The translations under genes were made by a program, and so were the position numbers. The notes below the pieces were generated by a model. That model worked only from the letters and a program-made list of their open reading frames with translations, was not told the DNA's origin and did not search any database. Of a stretch of DNA of 64,000 nucleotides, positions 1-11,276 are shown in pieces. The DNA is from Anolis sagrei (Eukaryota > Chordata > Lepidosauria > Squamata > Anolidae). The stretch is from contig NC_090034.1 of the NCBI RefSeq assembly GCF_037176765.1, positions 27,102,875 to 27,166,874 on the forward strand. The letters run 5' to 3'. Within the stretch, counting starts at the first letter, position 1. Every line of letters begins with the position of its first letter.

Positions 1-1073
1 CACATTTCCAATTGTATAGCCACTTTGCCATATGAATATGCTTTTACAATCTTGGCCATGCTTGGTAGAGTCATATTAAAACAGGTGTGGGCAAACTCAG
101 GCCTGGAGATTCCTTTCTCAGGCCCTCTCTCTCACACCGTCCTGCACTTCTTTCTTTCCTTCCTCCTTCCTTCCTTTTCTTACTTCCCTCTTATACTTCC
201 TTCTTTGCTTCCAAGCTAAGCTTCTTTCTCATGCAGATAAAAAGCTTTGCTCTCACACTAAACTTACACGGGAGCTTCACACAGGAGCTTTTTACACACA
301 GCAGCCTTCACAGGGGAGCTTTACACACAAGGCTTTCAACCTGAGGTTTCTCTCACTGAAGCCTTCTTACACAGTGAGGCCTACTAACTGAGGCCTACCT
401 CATACTGAGGCCTGCTGACACTAAGGTTTACCTCACACTGAGGCACACTAAGCTACAGACACACCTATGTATATTGAACAGCAGTCATTGCATCAATTTA
501 ACCCTTTCAGATCTTGACTCACATTTTTGTAATTAAAAATACCTAGTTAATTTTTAATATTTCTCACAATTCAGAACATAGATTTGTTATAATTATTAAG
601 ATTCTGGAGAAATATCCTTAGATTATATTCCCTCACCCCTCCTCGTGACTTCCTATAGAAAGTACAGTCCTACTGCCACCTTCATAGCCACTATAGAATC
701 CATATATCCCACACAAAGATGGATTACAAGCTATTAGGAACATCATTCTGCAGTATTGCATTGGGATAATGAGACTGATGATAGACTCCTAGCCCCTCAA
801 CTTCCCTGGGATTTTTAATTTTTTTTTTTTTTGCAGAAATAACCATATGGACAAGAGCAAGGAGCTTTCCTAGCTGCTCCCTCAAAGAACTGCTTAATTA
901 AGATTGCAGGTGGCATACTCTCACACTTGCTCGTAATTCAAATTTCAGCTCGCATGTCAAAGCAAAAAAAGGACGAGTGACGGCTTGTATCTCAAAAAAT
1001 GTATACATTGGTTCACTTGTAAGTCAAAATTTCAGTGTAGTATCTTCAACATTTTCCTTGTCTTTCCCTGCAG
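1..1073 (+). other. XPO6: XPO6 intron (partial), mostly unclassified
   Basis: This stretch precedes a clean acceptor (pyrimidine tract then CAG at 1071-1073) and is read as the intron before the penultimate XPO6 exon. It holds a pyrimidine-rich tract at about 120-220, a degenerate tandem tract at about 255-455, and a T-run at 820-833. I see no exon, RNA gene or recognisable autonomous transposon in it. Confidence 0.7.
255..455. repeat. Degenerate tandem repeat, GAGGCCTAC-like units
   Basis: Short related phrases recur: 'caca-gg-agctttacaca' two to three times on the left, then 'cactgaggcctac' variants about five times to 455. The spacing is irregular (roughly 20-30 bp), so this is an old decayed array or the internal repeat of an old interspersed element. 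The family is not recognised. Confidence 0.5.
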
Positions 1074-1304
1074 AAGATCTTCCGGACGGCCATGCTCTTT
1101 CAGTTTGTGAATGTGCTGCTTCAGGTGCTGGTCCATAAATCGCACGACCTCCTGCAAGAGGAGATTGGGATTGCCATCTACAACATGGCTTCTGTGGACT
1201 TCGATAGCTTCTATTCAGTGTTTCTCCCAGAATTCTTAGCCAGCTGTGACGGCGTAGACGCCAACCAGAAAAGTGTTCTTGGAAGGAACTTCAAAATGGA
1301 CAGG
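1074..1304 (+). CDS. XPO6: XPO6 penultimate coding exon
   Basis: Phase-0 exon of 231 nt, acceptor CCCTGCAG|AAG and donor GACAGG|GTATGG. It encodes amphipathic helices of the exportin C-terminal solenoid and ends in NFKMDR, which continues into DLPSF of the last exon. Confidence 0.94.
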
Positions 1305-2568
1305 GTATGGAAGTTGTCCTGTGGTTGGCATAGCTATGGGGAAGCTGTTGGGCACACCTTAAATATTTTGCTCTTTCCTTATAAAAGCCATGGTAACATT
1401 TCAGGGTTTCTTCTCAAATGTGCAAATGCAGGGCACATCTTCTCCATAGAACGCAGTTTGAGACCACCTTAACTGTCATGGCTCAGTGCTGTGGTATTGT
1501 GGGAATTGTAGGGTTTTTTTAAAAAATAATCTTTAGGCTTCTCTGCCAAAAGTGCTGGTGCCTTGCCAAATTCCAGGATTCTGTAGCATTTAGCCATTGC
1601 AGTTAAAATGGTATTGAGATTGCATTAATTCTACAGTGTGGATCAGGAATGGTCAAACTTGGTCCTTCCAGGTGTTTTGGACTCCAACTCCCACAATTCC
1701 TAACAGCTTCAGGTCCCTTCCTTTTCCCCCTCAGCCGCTTAAGTGGAAAAGGAAAGGGAAAAGGAAAGAGCCTGAGGTTGTTGAGGATTGTGGGAGTTGG
1801 AGTCCAAAATATCTGCAGCTGGGGGGGGGGAATGAAAAGGTCTGAGGCTGTTAGGAATTGTGGGAGTTGGTGTCCAAAACACCTGGAGGGCCCATGCCTG
1901 GTGCAGATGTGTAATGCTAGCTTGTATTTGGTCCCTAGTGTAGCAGATCTTTTAGATGAACAACTGTGAAGCACCGGCTCTCATAGGCTTTGTCTGCAGG
2001 TGTTGAATCCATTGTTGCTCAAACTCACATGTGTCAAACACAAGGCCCACGAGCCAGATCTCTCCCGCCATGTCATTCTGTGTCTCCCTCCTCCAGATGC
2101 TGGATTACAACTCCCATCTTTCTCATCATTAGACATCAGCATGACTCATGCTGATGGGAATCATGATGCAGTAACATCTGGAAGGCTGGAGTTTTTTCTG
2201 TTTAGTCAGGAGAGTAGGGTTTAAATGGAGACTCAAGGCTTGTGGATACAATGTCTGACTTCAACCTTTGCCCAGCCTCAGAGCCACAAGTGCTGTTGGG
2301 TTGCAGTTCCCATTATCCCCAATCTGTATGGCGAATAACACTGTGTAACTCGATTTTGGTTCCTGCGTTATCAATGTCATTTCCTAATTGATTCTATCAT
2401 AAAATATATTAAACTGCCAGCACTTTGTTTCTGCAGGAGGGACACCCTGCTATAGTACATTTTGCAATAGTTTTTCCATTATTATTATTATTGTTGTTGT
2501 TATTATTATTGTTATTTTAGTGCTTACACCTCAAGGGGCCAAGTTTTCCCATACCTGCTTAAGATGAC

Positions 2569-2599
<31 letters not shown>

Positions 2600-2829
2600 T
2601 AATTTCTTACACCTCGGGCCAAGCTATTAGGAATTGTGGTTCAAAACACCTGGAGGGGGGGGGGGGGCGAAGCGTGCCCATGCCTGCTCTAACCCCTTGC
2701 ATTGGGTGATCTCCCTTCCTTCTCTAGGACCTGCCGTCCTTTACACAGAACGTGCACAGGCTGGTCAACGACCTACGCTACTACAGGCTCTGCAATGACA
2801 GCTTGCCTCCTGGGACTGTGAAGCTATAG
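1074..2829 (+). CDS. XPO6: Exportin-6, C-terminal two coding exons (gene enters from the left)
   Basis: Exons 1074-1304 (77 codons) and 2728-2829 (33 codons plus TAG). Exportin-6 is an importin-beta-family receptor that carries profilin-actin out of the nucleus with RanGTP. The 110 residues read here match what I recall of the vertebrate XPO6 C-terminus almost throughout: an alpha-helical HEAT-like stretch starting KIFRTAMLFQFVNVLLQ, the phrase SCDGVDANQKSVLGRNFKMD, and the terminal SLPPGTVKL. Both exons keep phase 0, the donor is AGG|GTATGG and the acceptor TCTCTAG|GAC. Reading straight through the donor gives an unrelated tail that stops at 1470-1472, as expected for intron. The N-terminal ~90% of the protein lies outside the window. 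The identification is firm; the splice sites are read by eye. Confidence 0.95.
1642..1903. mobile_element. Palindromic hAT-like MITE in the last XPO6 intron
   Basis: The left arm holds CCAGGTGTTTTGGACTCCAA and 'cccacaattcctaacag'; the right side repeats the reverse complement twice ('gaattgtgggagttgg', 'ccaaaacacctgga'). The middle is a purine/pyrimidine spacer. Related palindromes occur at 6312-6482, 48426-48516 and 63915-64000, so this is a dispersed non-autonomous family with long inverted repeats. The superfamily is inferred, not shown. Confidence 0.7.
2540..2670. repeat. ATTT microsatellite and G-run in last XPO6 intron
   Basis: A (TTAT)n run at about 2571-2600 is followed by 'aatttcttacacctcgggccaagc', the right arm of a MITE ('aattgtggttcaaaacacctgga') and a run of 12 G at about 2656-2667. 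It looks like a LINE 3' tail plus a MITE fragment. Confidence 0.5.
2728..2829 (+). CDS. XPO6: XPO6 last coding exon
   Basis: Begins GACCTGCCG after TTCTCTAG and ends with TAG at 2827-2829. It encodes the highly conserved tail with NVHRLVNDLRYYRLCNDS and terminal VKL. Intron before it is 1423 bp and contains a palindromic MITE. Confidence 0.95.
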   Translation, partial: DLPSFTQNVHRLVNDLRYYRLCNDSLPPGTVKL

Positions 2830-3445
2830 TTGGCGGCGCTGGACTCAGTTTGAATCGCTGTGAAGAGCCAACCAACCCCTTTCCCTTGCGTTGCCACCAC
2901 CTCTGCTCCCCAATGCTGTCTATCTCCAGTTGGGAGCTGGAGTGCCGCCCCCCTCCCCACATTCCCCTCCCGGCTCATCCCTTGCAGCCGAGTTGGCAGC
3001 TTTGTGACCTTCGGGGTGTCTTAAGGCCAACCGCAGGCCCTTCCGCACGCTGGGTGTTTTGTTCGTCTTAATGCTGAAATGGCATCCAGTTGTTGCGTCT
3101 GCAGGTTTTCTGTGACAACAAACCAGTCTTGTGCATCAATCATGAGGCAGAAACGCCAAAGACGACTTCAAGATGTTTCCACCTCATCATCATTCCGCCT
3201 GCCTTTCTTTTTTCCCTTACTTTGCCATTGAGGAGACAACCCCCCCCCCACCACCACCACCATCATCCCCTTTGTTTTTAACTTGCCTTGAAGTCTCCCT
3301 GCTCGTGGTGAGGATGGAGGGAGAGACCCACAGACTGACTTTTTTTAAAAAGAGAGGAATTTTTTTTGTTTTTCTCATCATTCCATTGTGATACTAAAAT
3401 GTGCTTAATGGAAATAAAGAACATGTGCTTTCTTTGTTTTAAAAT
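2830..3445 (+). promoter_or_regulatory. XPO6: XPO6 3'UTR with poly(A) signal AATAAA at 3413-3418
   Basis: Non-coding sequence after the XPO6 stop. It contains a C-run plus CCACCA tract at 3241-3267 and an AATAAA at 3413-3418, followed 15-30 nt later by TG/T-rich sequence, the usual arrangement for cleavage and polyadenylation. The exact cleavage position is inferred. Confidence 0.75.
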
Positions 3446-3661
3446 AGAATTGGGTCCTGTTTTAGCTACCTTGGAGGCATTTTGGAAAGCACCGGGAAAG
3501 CCTAAGTATTGCACAGACTCTCGAAACAACGCTTGATATGACTTTCAGTTTTTACACTGATATATTGGTATTTCTTTCATGATACACATTCTCCACTTCT
3601 TTCACCATTGTGTCCTCCCTACTGGCACTTCTCTCAGCTTTGCCTTCAAAAATTATATGAA

Positions 3662-4116
3662 GTAATAATATAACAATATAGTTTATTTGTATTCCGCCCT
3701 ATCTCCCCAAGGGGCTCACGGCGGATTACAGTACACATACATACAAACATTAAATGACATTATACAATTAACAAAAACAGACAGTACATAAACACAGGTA
3801 AAGGCTTCCCATCTTTTTCCATCTCCAGCATCTGGAGGCTGTGCTCAACTCCAGCCACAGGAGGTTTTGTCTCTCCATCTTCTGTGCTGAGGAGCATTGT
3901 TGTCCTTAGACACACCTTTTACTACCTCCCCACTAAAGCAGTACCTATTTATCTACTCACATTGCTTCTTTTCAAACTGCTAGGTGAGCAGAAGCTGGGA
4001 TGATGGTAGGGACCTCACCCCAACATGGGCTTGAACTGTCAACCTTTCGATCAGCAAGATTTTCTGCAGCTGGCACTTTAATCCACTGTGCTAAAGCCCG
4101 GCCAGTATATTTAGCA
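3662..4116 (-). mobile_element. tRNA-headed SINE with L2-like 3' tail, near full length
   Basis: On the minus strand this begins with a tRNA-like head (GGCCGGGCTTTAGCACAGTGG as A box region, then GAAAGGTTGACAGTTCAAGC as B box region), a body, and ends in 'gagccccttggggagatagg-gcggaatacaaataaa', the same 3' end as the L2-like LINEs here (compare 29330-29390). It is therefore probably mobilised by those LINEs. A second copy is at 17675-18095. Confidence 0.72.
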
Positions 4117-4215
4117 GAGGCAAGTATTGGCTTAGGTATCAACCAATCTTCAGTGCTGAATGTGAATATATGAACCAAGATAGGACTCTGTTCTGGGCCC
4201 ACGATCTGCCCAGTG

Positions 4216-4216
<1 letters not shown>

Positions 4217-4246
<30 letters not shown>

Positions 4247-4400
4247 TTTATTTATACCCTGCCACCATCTCCCCAAGGGGGACTCGGGGTGGCTAACATG
4301 AGGCCAAGCCCAACAATTACAACAGATCAAAAATACAGCAAATAATGAACATCAAATAAAATATACACAAAACAAGTTAATGCAAAGTCAAAGTCAAACG
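4217..4400 (-). repeat. (CAT)n microsatellite on an L2-like LINE 3' end
   Basis: (CAT)10 at about 4218-4246 runs directly into 'ctttatttataccctgccaccatctccccaaggggg', the reverse complement of the L2-like 3' end. The microsatellite is best read as the tail of a 5'-truncated minus-strand LINE. Confidence 0.65.
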
Positions 4401-4439
4401 GGAAACAAAATGTCTCACTACCATCACTAAAAAAATTAT

Positions 4440-4938
4440 GATTTGTCATTTGGGAGTTGTAGTTGCTGGGATTTATAGTTCACCTATAATCAGAGAGCAT
4501 TCCGAACTCCACCAATGATGGGATTGAACCAAACCTGGCTCACAGGACTCCCCTGATCAACAGAAAACACTAGAAGGGTTTGGTGGGCATTGACCTTGAG
4601 TTTTGGAGATGTAGTTCACCTACATCTAGAGAACACTGTGGACTCAAACAATGATGGATCTGGACCAAACTTGGCACAAATACTCAATATGCCCAAATAT
4701 AAACACAGATGGAGTTTAGGGAAAATAGACCTTGACATTTGGGAGTTGTAGTTACTGGGATTTATAGTTCACCTACAATCAAGAGCATTCTGAACCCCAC
4801 CAACAATGGAATTGGGCCAAACATCCCACAGAGCCCCCATGACCAACAGAAAATACTATGTTTTCTGGTGGTCTTTGGTGACCCTTCTGACACCCCCCTG
4901 TTGACCCCCCCCCCCCCAGGTCAGGTTGAGAAATGCTG
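4440..4938. mobile_element. Truncated hAT-type non-autonomous element
   Basis: The phrases 'tgggagttgtagttgctggg-atttatagttcacctac', 'ctggaccaaacttggcac' and 'atgaccaacagaaaatac' are shared in order with the complete copy at 58976-59706. The right end GGTTGAGAAATGCTG (4924-4938) matches that copy's terminal inverted repeat with one change; the left part is missing. Confidence 0.75.
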
Positions 4939-5300
4939 CCTTAAGGCCATCCAGTCCAACTCCCTTCACAAGGGCAAGAAAACATAATCAAGGCTCTCCT
5001 GACAAACGGCTATCCAGCCATTCACGCACACACATATATGTATATGACAGATGGAGTATCAAAGATTTGAAAGGGACCCCTAAAGAAGGACAATATGTTG
5101 CATGTTCCAGAGTAGGCAAACCAGGCAATCTCCACATCAACACTGACAAACAGCAAGAAATACTGTTTACCCACAAGCATAAAGACATTACATATATTAG
5201 AAACCAACACTTTCTCATTACTTTATTTTCCAGATCACCAGACTGGGCCACAGCAACGTGTGGCAGGGGACCGCTAGTAAAATAATAAAAATCGTGCAGA
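4939..5300. repeat. Unclassified repeat-like sequence
   Basis: It starts with a CR1-like phrase ('gccatccagtccaactccctt') and ends 'ccacagcaacgtgtggcagg-ggaccgctagtaaaataataa', which looks like a retroposon tail. I cannot assign a family, and there is no convincing ORF. Confidence 0.35.
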
Positions 5301-5404
5301 GCGGGCTGGGCCAAATTGCAAGTGATAGAACTCTGGGTGAGATGGATGAATAGGGTAGTGTGCCTGGTGGGAGATTTCAGATGGGACAAGCAATGGGGTG
5401 AATT

Positions 5405-6120
5405 TCACTAAAGGATGAGATAAAGTGCATCGAAGGGCATTTTATACTGAGTTGGTCATGTTGTGGGGATTTGTTATTCATTCCTCAAAGGCACACCGCA
5501 ACAGCCAGATTTTTAGGCTCTTCCTGAAGGCTGCCAGGGTGGGCGCTTGCCTAATCTCTCCAGGTAGCGAGTTCCAAAGTCAAGAGGCCACCACAGAGAA
5601 GGCCTTCTCCTTCGTCCCCACAAGTCATGCTTGCCATGGAGGAGGAAGCAGGAGGAGGGCCTCCCTAGAAGATCAAAGGGGTCATGCAGGTTCGTAGAAG
5701 GAAATACGGTCACAAAGGTAGGCAGGTCCCAAACTGTTCAGGGCTTTGTAGGTAATAACCTGCACCTTGAATTGGGCCCAGAAAATAAACGGTAGCCAGT
5801 GGAGCTCCTTAAACAGGGGGGTAGACTGCTCCCTGTAATTCGCTCTGGTTTGCAGTCTGGCTGCTGATCGTTGGAACAATTGAAGTTTCCAGGCCGTCTT
5901 CAAGGGCAGCCCCAAGTAGAGTGTGTTGCAATAGTCCAATCTAGAGGTAACTAAGGTGTGGACCACCGTGGTCAAATCTACTTCACAAGGTGCGGTTGCA
6001 GCTGGCGCACGAGTTTAATTGTGCAAAGTTGTGCAACTATTTGATCCTTGCCAATCTTTCCATGAACAAGGGCTACCAAAAAGGCACCAGATTTCATCTT
6101 AATGGAAACTAAGCAGGGTG
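5405..6120 (-). mobile_element. L2-like LINE fragment, C-terminal ORF2 (decayed)
   Basis: Minus-strand translation gives the family signature [20 protein letters not shown] followed by LHWLPF and [20 protein letters not shown]. The same order of motifs is seen in the copies at 7343, 9689, 27835 and 36108. Several frame breaks make it a dead fragment. Confidence 0.8.
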
Positions 6121-6311
6121 TTATGTTTAAGAGGAAAGGTAATGGCAAACCTGTTCTGAATGTTCCTTACCTTAAAAAAAACCCCTATGAAGTTCATGCG
6201 ATCGCTAGAAGTCAATAGGCATTGTCAAGATGTCTTAACAATCGCTGAGAGATTGAAAACTAACATCATTTCTCTTCCTGCACAATACACATAGGGAAAA
6301 TGATGTAGGTC

Positions 6312-6482
6312 AGACATGGGCCAACTTTGGCCCTCCAGGTGTTTTGGATTCCAGCTCCCACAATTCCTAACAGCCTACTGGCTCCCAATCTCCTGCTTTC
6401 TGGATGTACGACTGTTAGGAATTGTGAGTTGAAGTCCAAAACACCTGGAGGGCCAAAGTTGGCCATACCTGATGCAAACGAT
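6312..6482. mobile_element. Palindromic MITE
   Basis: The left arm 'atgggccaactttggccctc-caggtgttttgg' has a near-perfect reverse complement at the right end ('ccaaaacacctggagggcca-aagttggccat'), with inner arms 'ccacaattcctaacag' and 'ctgttaggaattgtg'. It is about 170 bp and would fold into a long hairpin. Confidence 0.78.
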
Positions 6483-7004
6483 GTGATTTGGCAGATCTCT
6501 TCCCCCTAATTTTGTGGTTTGAGTCTGCTGTTCTTGTTTGAATTCTCTGCATGTCCCGGTCCAGGCACACAGGGTCAACAGCCTTGCAAATAGGCCCGCC
6601 ATGGTCATAACATGTTTACCCAGAGCAAAAGTTTTTTGCCCAGAGCATATTTTCTTTGTTAGGGTCGATACAGATCAAGGGCATGGTTTTGGGGAGGTAC
6701 GCAAATCAAGACGTGAGAACAGGTATCTCCAACTTGAGGTCCCATGATGATTTAGACTGCCAACTCCACTACGGTCATGTCGGTTGGGGGATGATGGGAA
6801 CCGTACATCCAGAAAGTAGCAGATTGGGAGAGCTGGTAAAAGTTAATCTTGTTTGCTGAGTCAGCTTAAAATACTACCGTATTTCCTAATTGTAAGATGC
6901 CATTAATTGTAAGACACACCCTTATTTGGTGCCGCCACCACCAAGAATACATCAGGTAGAACCATCAGTAGTTGTAAGAGATGTTTATATGTAGAAAAAA
7001 GTGT

Positions 7005-7160
7005 GGGCCCTTCCACACAGCCCTATATTCCAGAATATCAAGGCAAAAAATCCCACATTATCTGAGTGTGGACTCAGATAACCCAGTTCAAAGCAGATAT
7101 TGTGATATTTCCTGCCTTGATATTTTGGGATGTAGGGCTGTGTGGAAACACCCTGTGTCT
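7005..7160. mobile_element. Palindromic MITE, second family
   Basis: Arms 'gggcccttccacacagccct-atattccagaatatcaagg' and the reverse complement 'ccttgatattttgggatgta-gggctgtgtgga' enclose 'gagtgtggactcagataacc-cag'. A sister copy lies at 11124-11276. Confidence 0.75.
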
Positions 7161-7240
7161 TAGAATAGAATCAAGACAGTACGATGTTATTCAGGTAGTC
7201 TTCCATGTGTATTGTTGACGACTTTCATGGCCAGAATCGC

Positions 7241-7338
7241 TGGCCCCATCCACACAGCTGAATAAAATCCACATTGAACTGGATTATACGGCAGTGTGGA
7301 CTCAGATAATCCAATTCAAAGCAAATATTGTGGGTTGT
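7241..7338. mobile_element. Palindromic MITE, third family (fragment)
   Basis: 'ggccccatccacacagctga', 'actggattatacggcagtgt-ggactcagataatcc' and the AT-rich centre recur at 26625-26760, 27606-27675, 31425-31525 and 56402-56522. It is a short non-autonomous family whose arms share the phrase TTGAACTGGATTATA. Confidence 0.65.
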
Positions 7339-7342
7339 TTGA

Positions 7343-9688
7343 TATTTATTTATTTATTTATTTATTTATTTATTATTTAAACTTATATGCCGCCACTCCC
7401 CTGGGGCTCGGAGCGGCTTACAAGAATAGCTAAAATCTAACAAAATTTAAAAGCAATTTAAAACAATTTAAAAACAACACTATCAAACATTAAAAGCCTG
7501 TCGAAACAGGTATGTCTTACATGCCCTGCGGAAAGCTGGTAAGTCCCGCAAGGCACGGACTTCAGGTGGCAGAGCATTCCAGACTGATGGTGCCACTGCT
7601 GTGAAGGCTCTGCGTCTGGTTGCTGTTAGACGCAAGGTCTTGACACTGGGGACTTCCAATAGATCTTGGTCCTCGGAACGGAGGGATCTCTGGGGTTGGT
7701 AGGGGGTGAGGCGGTCCCTCAGATACATCGGCCCCAGACCATGCAAGACCTTAAAGGTGACTACCATCACTTTGAAAGTGATCCGGTGCTCAATTGGTAA
7801 CCAATGCAGCTGTAGTAAGATTGGTGTTATGTGGCATCTCATCGGAATTCCCTCAAGAAACCGAGCAGCTGCATTTTGTACCAACTTGAGCTTCCGGATC
7901 ACCGACAGAGGAAGGCCAATGTAGAGGCCGTTACAGTAGTCCAGTCTTGAGATGACCGTGGCCTGGATCACTGTAGCTAGGTCTTCCCTGGACAGGTAGG
8001 GGGCCAGCCGTCTAGCCTGCCGCAGGTGAAAGAAGGCGGTTCTGCTAACGGCGGAGACCTGGGCCTCCATCGTCAGCAGAGGGGCCAAAAGGACTCCCAG
8101 ACGCTTTACTAATGATGACGGCCGTAGTGCCTCGCCATCCAGGGTAGGCAGCTGGATGTCCCCACTGCCCGGTCGACCCGTCTTTGCTGGATTCTGGTTT
8201 CTTCAGCAGGGGAGAGACCCGGTCGCCATAGGGTCTCCGTCTTTGCTGGATTCACCCTCAACCTGCTGGCACGCAACCATCCAGTAATGGCTTTGAGGCA
8301 CTGATGGAAACACTCGGGTACAGAGTCCAGTCGGCCTTCCATCTTCAGCACTAGCTGAGTGTCATCGGCGTACTGATAACACTCAAGCCCAAAACCTCGA
8401 ACCAGCTGAGCAAGTGGTCGCATATAGATGTTAAATAACAGAGGGGAGAGAATGGCCCCCTGAGGAACCCCACAAGATAGAGGGGACCTCTCAAAGACCA
8501 GGCCTCCCCTCTCCACTCGCTGTCCGCTGTTGTGAAGAAAGGAGGACAGCCAGTTTAAAGCTGTCCTCCTGACTCCAGCAACAGCAAGGCGGTGGGTCAA
8601 AAGATTGTGGTCGACTGTGTCAAATGCTGCTGTGAGATTCAATAACACAAGCAGCGCTGACCCGCCCTGGTCAAGCTGGCATCAAAGGTGATCCGTGATG
8701 GAGACCAGCACAGTCTCTGTCCCATGCCCCGCACGGAAGCTGGACTGGAAGGGATCTAGTCCGGCTGTGTCGTCTAGGAATTGCTGCAACTGCTCTGCTA
8801 CTGCCCTCTCAATCACCTTGCCCAGGAATGAGAGATTCGAAACTGGGCGGTAACTGGAGGGAACCGAGGGATCTAAATCTGGTTTCTTCAGCAGGGGAGA
8901 GACCACCACCTCTTTTAAACCCTCTGGAAAAACTCCTTGCTCAAGGGAGCTCTTTATAATCTTCAACAGAGGGTCGCGTAATCCCTCCAAGCAGGATTTC
9001 ACCAACCAAGAGGGACACGGATCGAGGGAGCAAGTGGTCGGTCTAGCTGCAGCTATGAGCCTATCGACAGCCTCTGCGTCCAGCGGGATGAACCGGTCAA
9101 GGATGGGCCCAGCAAGTGGCCACGGAGTCTCAAGTTCTCTCACTATATCAATTGTGGCAGGGAGGTCCCGGCGAAGTAGCGAGATCTTGTCTGCAAAATA
9201 GCTCTGAAAAACCTCAGCTGAAGGGGCCTGAACACCGCTTTTTGGGACGGTAGGAACCGTCGTTAGAGATCGAATTATTTTGAACAATTTTGCCGGGTGT
9301 GAGCTAGCAGACGCTATCAAAGAAGCATAATATACTCGCTTTGCCTCGGTGATAGCATGCTCATAGGACTCCCTAAATGCCTCATAAGCTGATCTCGATG
9401 CTCTGCCACGGAGTTCTCGCCACACGCCCTCCAGCCGTCTCTTTTCCCGCTTCATCAGTCGAAGTTCCTCGGTGAACCAAGGAGACCGATTTCAGCGGGG
9501 TCTGACAGGGCGTCTAGGGGCGATCTCGTCGAGTGCATTGGATAGCCTGATGTTCCATGTGTCCACCTGCACATCGATCAAGTCGCTGGCAGGCTCCAGA
9601 TCCCTCAGAGCATTCCGGAACCTACTGGGTTCCATAAGTCTCCTTGGGCAAGCCCAAATTGGCTCGGCGCCCTTGCAGCATGGGTAGG
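7343..9688 (-). mobile_element. L2-like LINE, 3' two-thirds of ORF2 with (TTAT)n tail
   Basis: On the minus strand, from 9688 down: a linker reading WFTEELRLMKREKRRLEGVW, reverse transcriptase with PLLKKPDLDPSVPSSYRPVS and FNIYMRPLAQ, the catalytic QYADDTQL (about 8370), then the C-terminal domain SRLDYCNGLYIGLPLSVIRK and LHWLPIEHRITFKVM, ending in AFNV near 7483. The 3'UTR resembles other copies and ends in (AAAT/AATA)n. The reading frame is nearly open over 1.9 kb (two main minus-strand blocks, 7483-8088 and 8109-8648, plus 8682-9455), so it is fairly young. RT motifs place it in the CR1/L2 group; L2 is inferred from the C-terminal signature. A short internal repeat around 8165-8230 and 8880-8895 ('ggtttcttcagcaggggaga-gacc') suggests a local duplication. 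Confidence 0.88.
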
Positions 9689-9733
<45 letters not shown>

Positions 9734-11110
9734 TGCACTTGTAGACCGCCGTTCTCAGCCCTAGGGCGACCCACGGCAGTGTACAACATATAAAAACAAT
9801 TTACAATAAAGGCAATATCACAACAACAATAACAACATCACTATCAATAATACAATTACACTAAATCGTTCGCGACGTCTCATCATAGAATCACAATCCA
9901 ATCTCGTTTTCCATATTCCGTTCTAATCATCATTGCCAATTGTTTTAGCACTTAGTCAAACGCCTTCTCAAACAACCACGTCTTTAGTCTCTTGCGGAAT
10001 GTCATAAGGGAGGGCGCCTGTCTGATATCTACAGGGAGGGTGTTCCACAGCCGGGGGGCCACCACCGAGAAAGCCCTATCCCTCGTCCCCGCCAGGCGTG
10101 CCTGTGAGGCAGGCGGGATCGAGAGAAGGGCCTCCCCAGACGATCTCAAAGTCCTCGTGGACTCGTAGGCCGAGATGCGGTCAGACAGGTATTTTGGGCC
10201 GGAACCGTTTAGGGCTTTGTAGGCCAGCACCAGCACCTTGAATTGGGCCCGGTAGCAGATCGGTAGCCAGTGGAGCTGGAACAACAAGGGCGTTGTGTGC
10301 TCCCTGCGTCCCACTCCTGTTAGTAACATGGCTGCCGCACGCTGGACTAGCTGGAGCTTCCGGGCCGTCTTCAAGGGCAGCCCCACATAGAGAGCGTTGC
10401 AGTAGTCAAGGCGGGATGTGACCAGAGCGTGTACTACCGTGGCCAAGTCAGACTTCCCGAGGTACGGGCGCAGCTGGCGCACGAGCCTGAGCTGTGCAAA
10501 TGTTCCCCTGGTCACCGCTGAAACCTGGGGATCCAGGCTCAACGATGAATCCAGGATCACACCCAAGCTGCGAACCTGCGCCTTCAAGGGGAGTGCGACC
10601 CCATCCAGCACAGGCTGTAACCCTATACCCTGTTCGGCCTTGCGACTGACCAATTTGTTCGCCCTCATCCAGACCATTACAGCGGCCAGGCACCGGTTCA
10701 GGACCTCGACAGCCTCCTTAGTAGCAGGTGGGAAGGAGTGACAGAGTTGGACATCATCTGCATACAGATGACACCGCACCCCGAAACTCCGGATGATCTC
10801 ACCCAGCGGCTTCATGTAGATATTAAACAGCATGGGGGACAGTATAGAGCATGCTCCAACCGGACTCTCAGGGCGCAGTGATCCGATCATGGAACCTCTA
10901 TTGTGGAGGCTTGGGTCACTTGAATTCCTGCGCTGAAAATCAAATCAAGCGTGTGTCCCGCCCGATACGTGGGCCCAGTACTACAAAGCGAGAGTCCTAG
11001 TGTCTCCATGGTAGACACTAGGTCCACAGCCGCTAATGAACAAGAGTCTGCATCAGCGTGGACATTGAAATCCCCTAAGACGATAAGTCTGGGGAACCTT
11101 AAGGACCACT
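9689..11110 (-). mobile_element. L2-like LINE with EN remnant and (ATT)n tail
   Basis: The tail (ATT)n at 9690-9731 abuts the truncated 5' end of the previous LINE. Minus-strand translation gives RT box [11 protein letters not shown], catalytic YADDVQLCHS, then SRLDYCNALYVGLPLKTARK, LHWLPICYRAQFKVLVLAYK and FRKRLKTWLFEKAFD. Upstream (10887-11105) is an endonuclease remnant with LIVLGDFNVHADA and HTLDLIFSAG; it joins the RT part directly, so a large internal piece has been lost. Its 5' side stops at a MITE. Confidence 0.85.
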
Positions 11111-11123
11111 CTGACACAGTGGG

Positions 11124-11276
11124 GGACCTTCCACACAGCCCTGTATCCCAGAATATCAAGGCAGAAAATCCCACATTGTCTGAGTGTGGACTCAAATAAC
11201 CCAGTTCAAAGCAGATATTGTGGGATTTTTCTGCCTTGATATTCTGGGCTATAGGGCTGCGTGGAAGGGCCCACTT
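11124..11276. mobile_element. Palindromic MITE, second family
   Basis: Arms 'ccttccacacagccctgtat-cccagaatatcaaggc' and 'gccttgatattctgggctat-agggctgcgtggaagg' flank 'gagtgtggactcaaataacc-cag', matching the copy at 7005-7160. It sits at the broken 5' edge of the neighbouring LINE. Confidence 0.78.

Noticed and set aside
1092-1472. XPO6 ORF continuing to 1472
   Set aside because: The conserved protein stops matching exactly at AGG|GTATGG, and the true continuation is at 2728.
7483-10890. Long minus-strand ORFs that could be taken for a host gene
   Set aside because: They carry endonuclease, reverse transcriptase (YADD) and the SRLDYCN C-terminal signature, recur at four other places, and end in microsatellite tails; they are LINE remnants.
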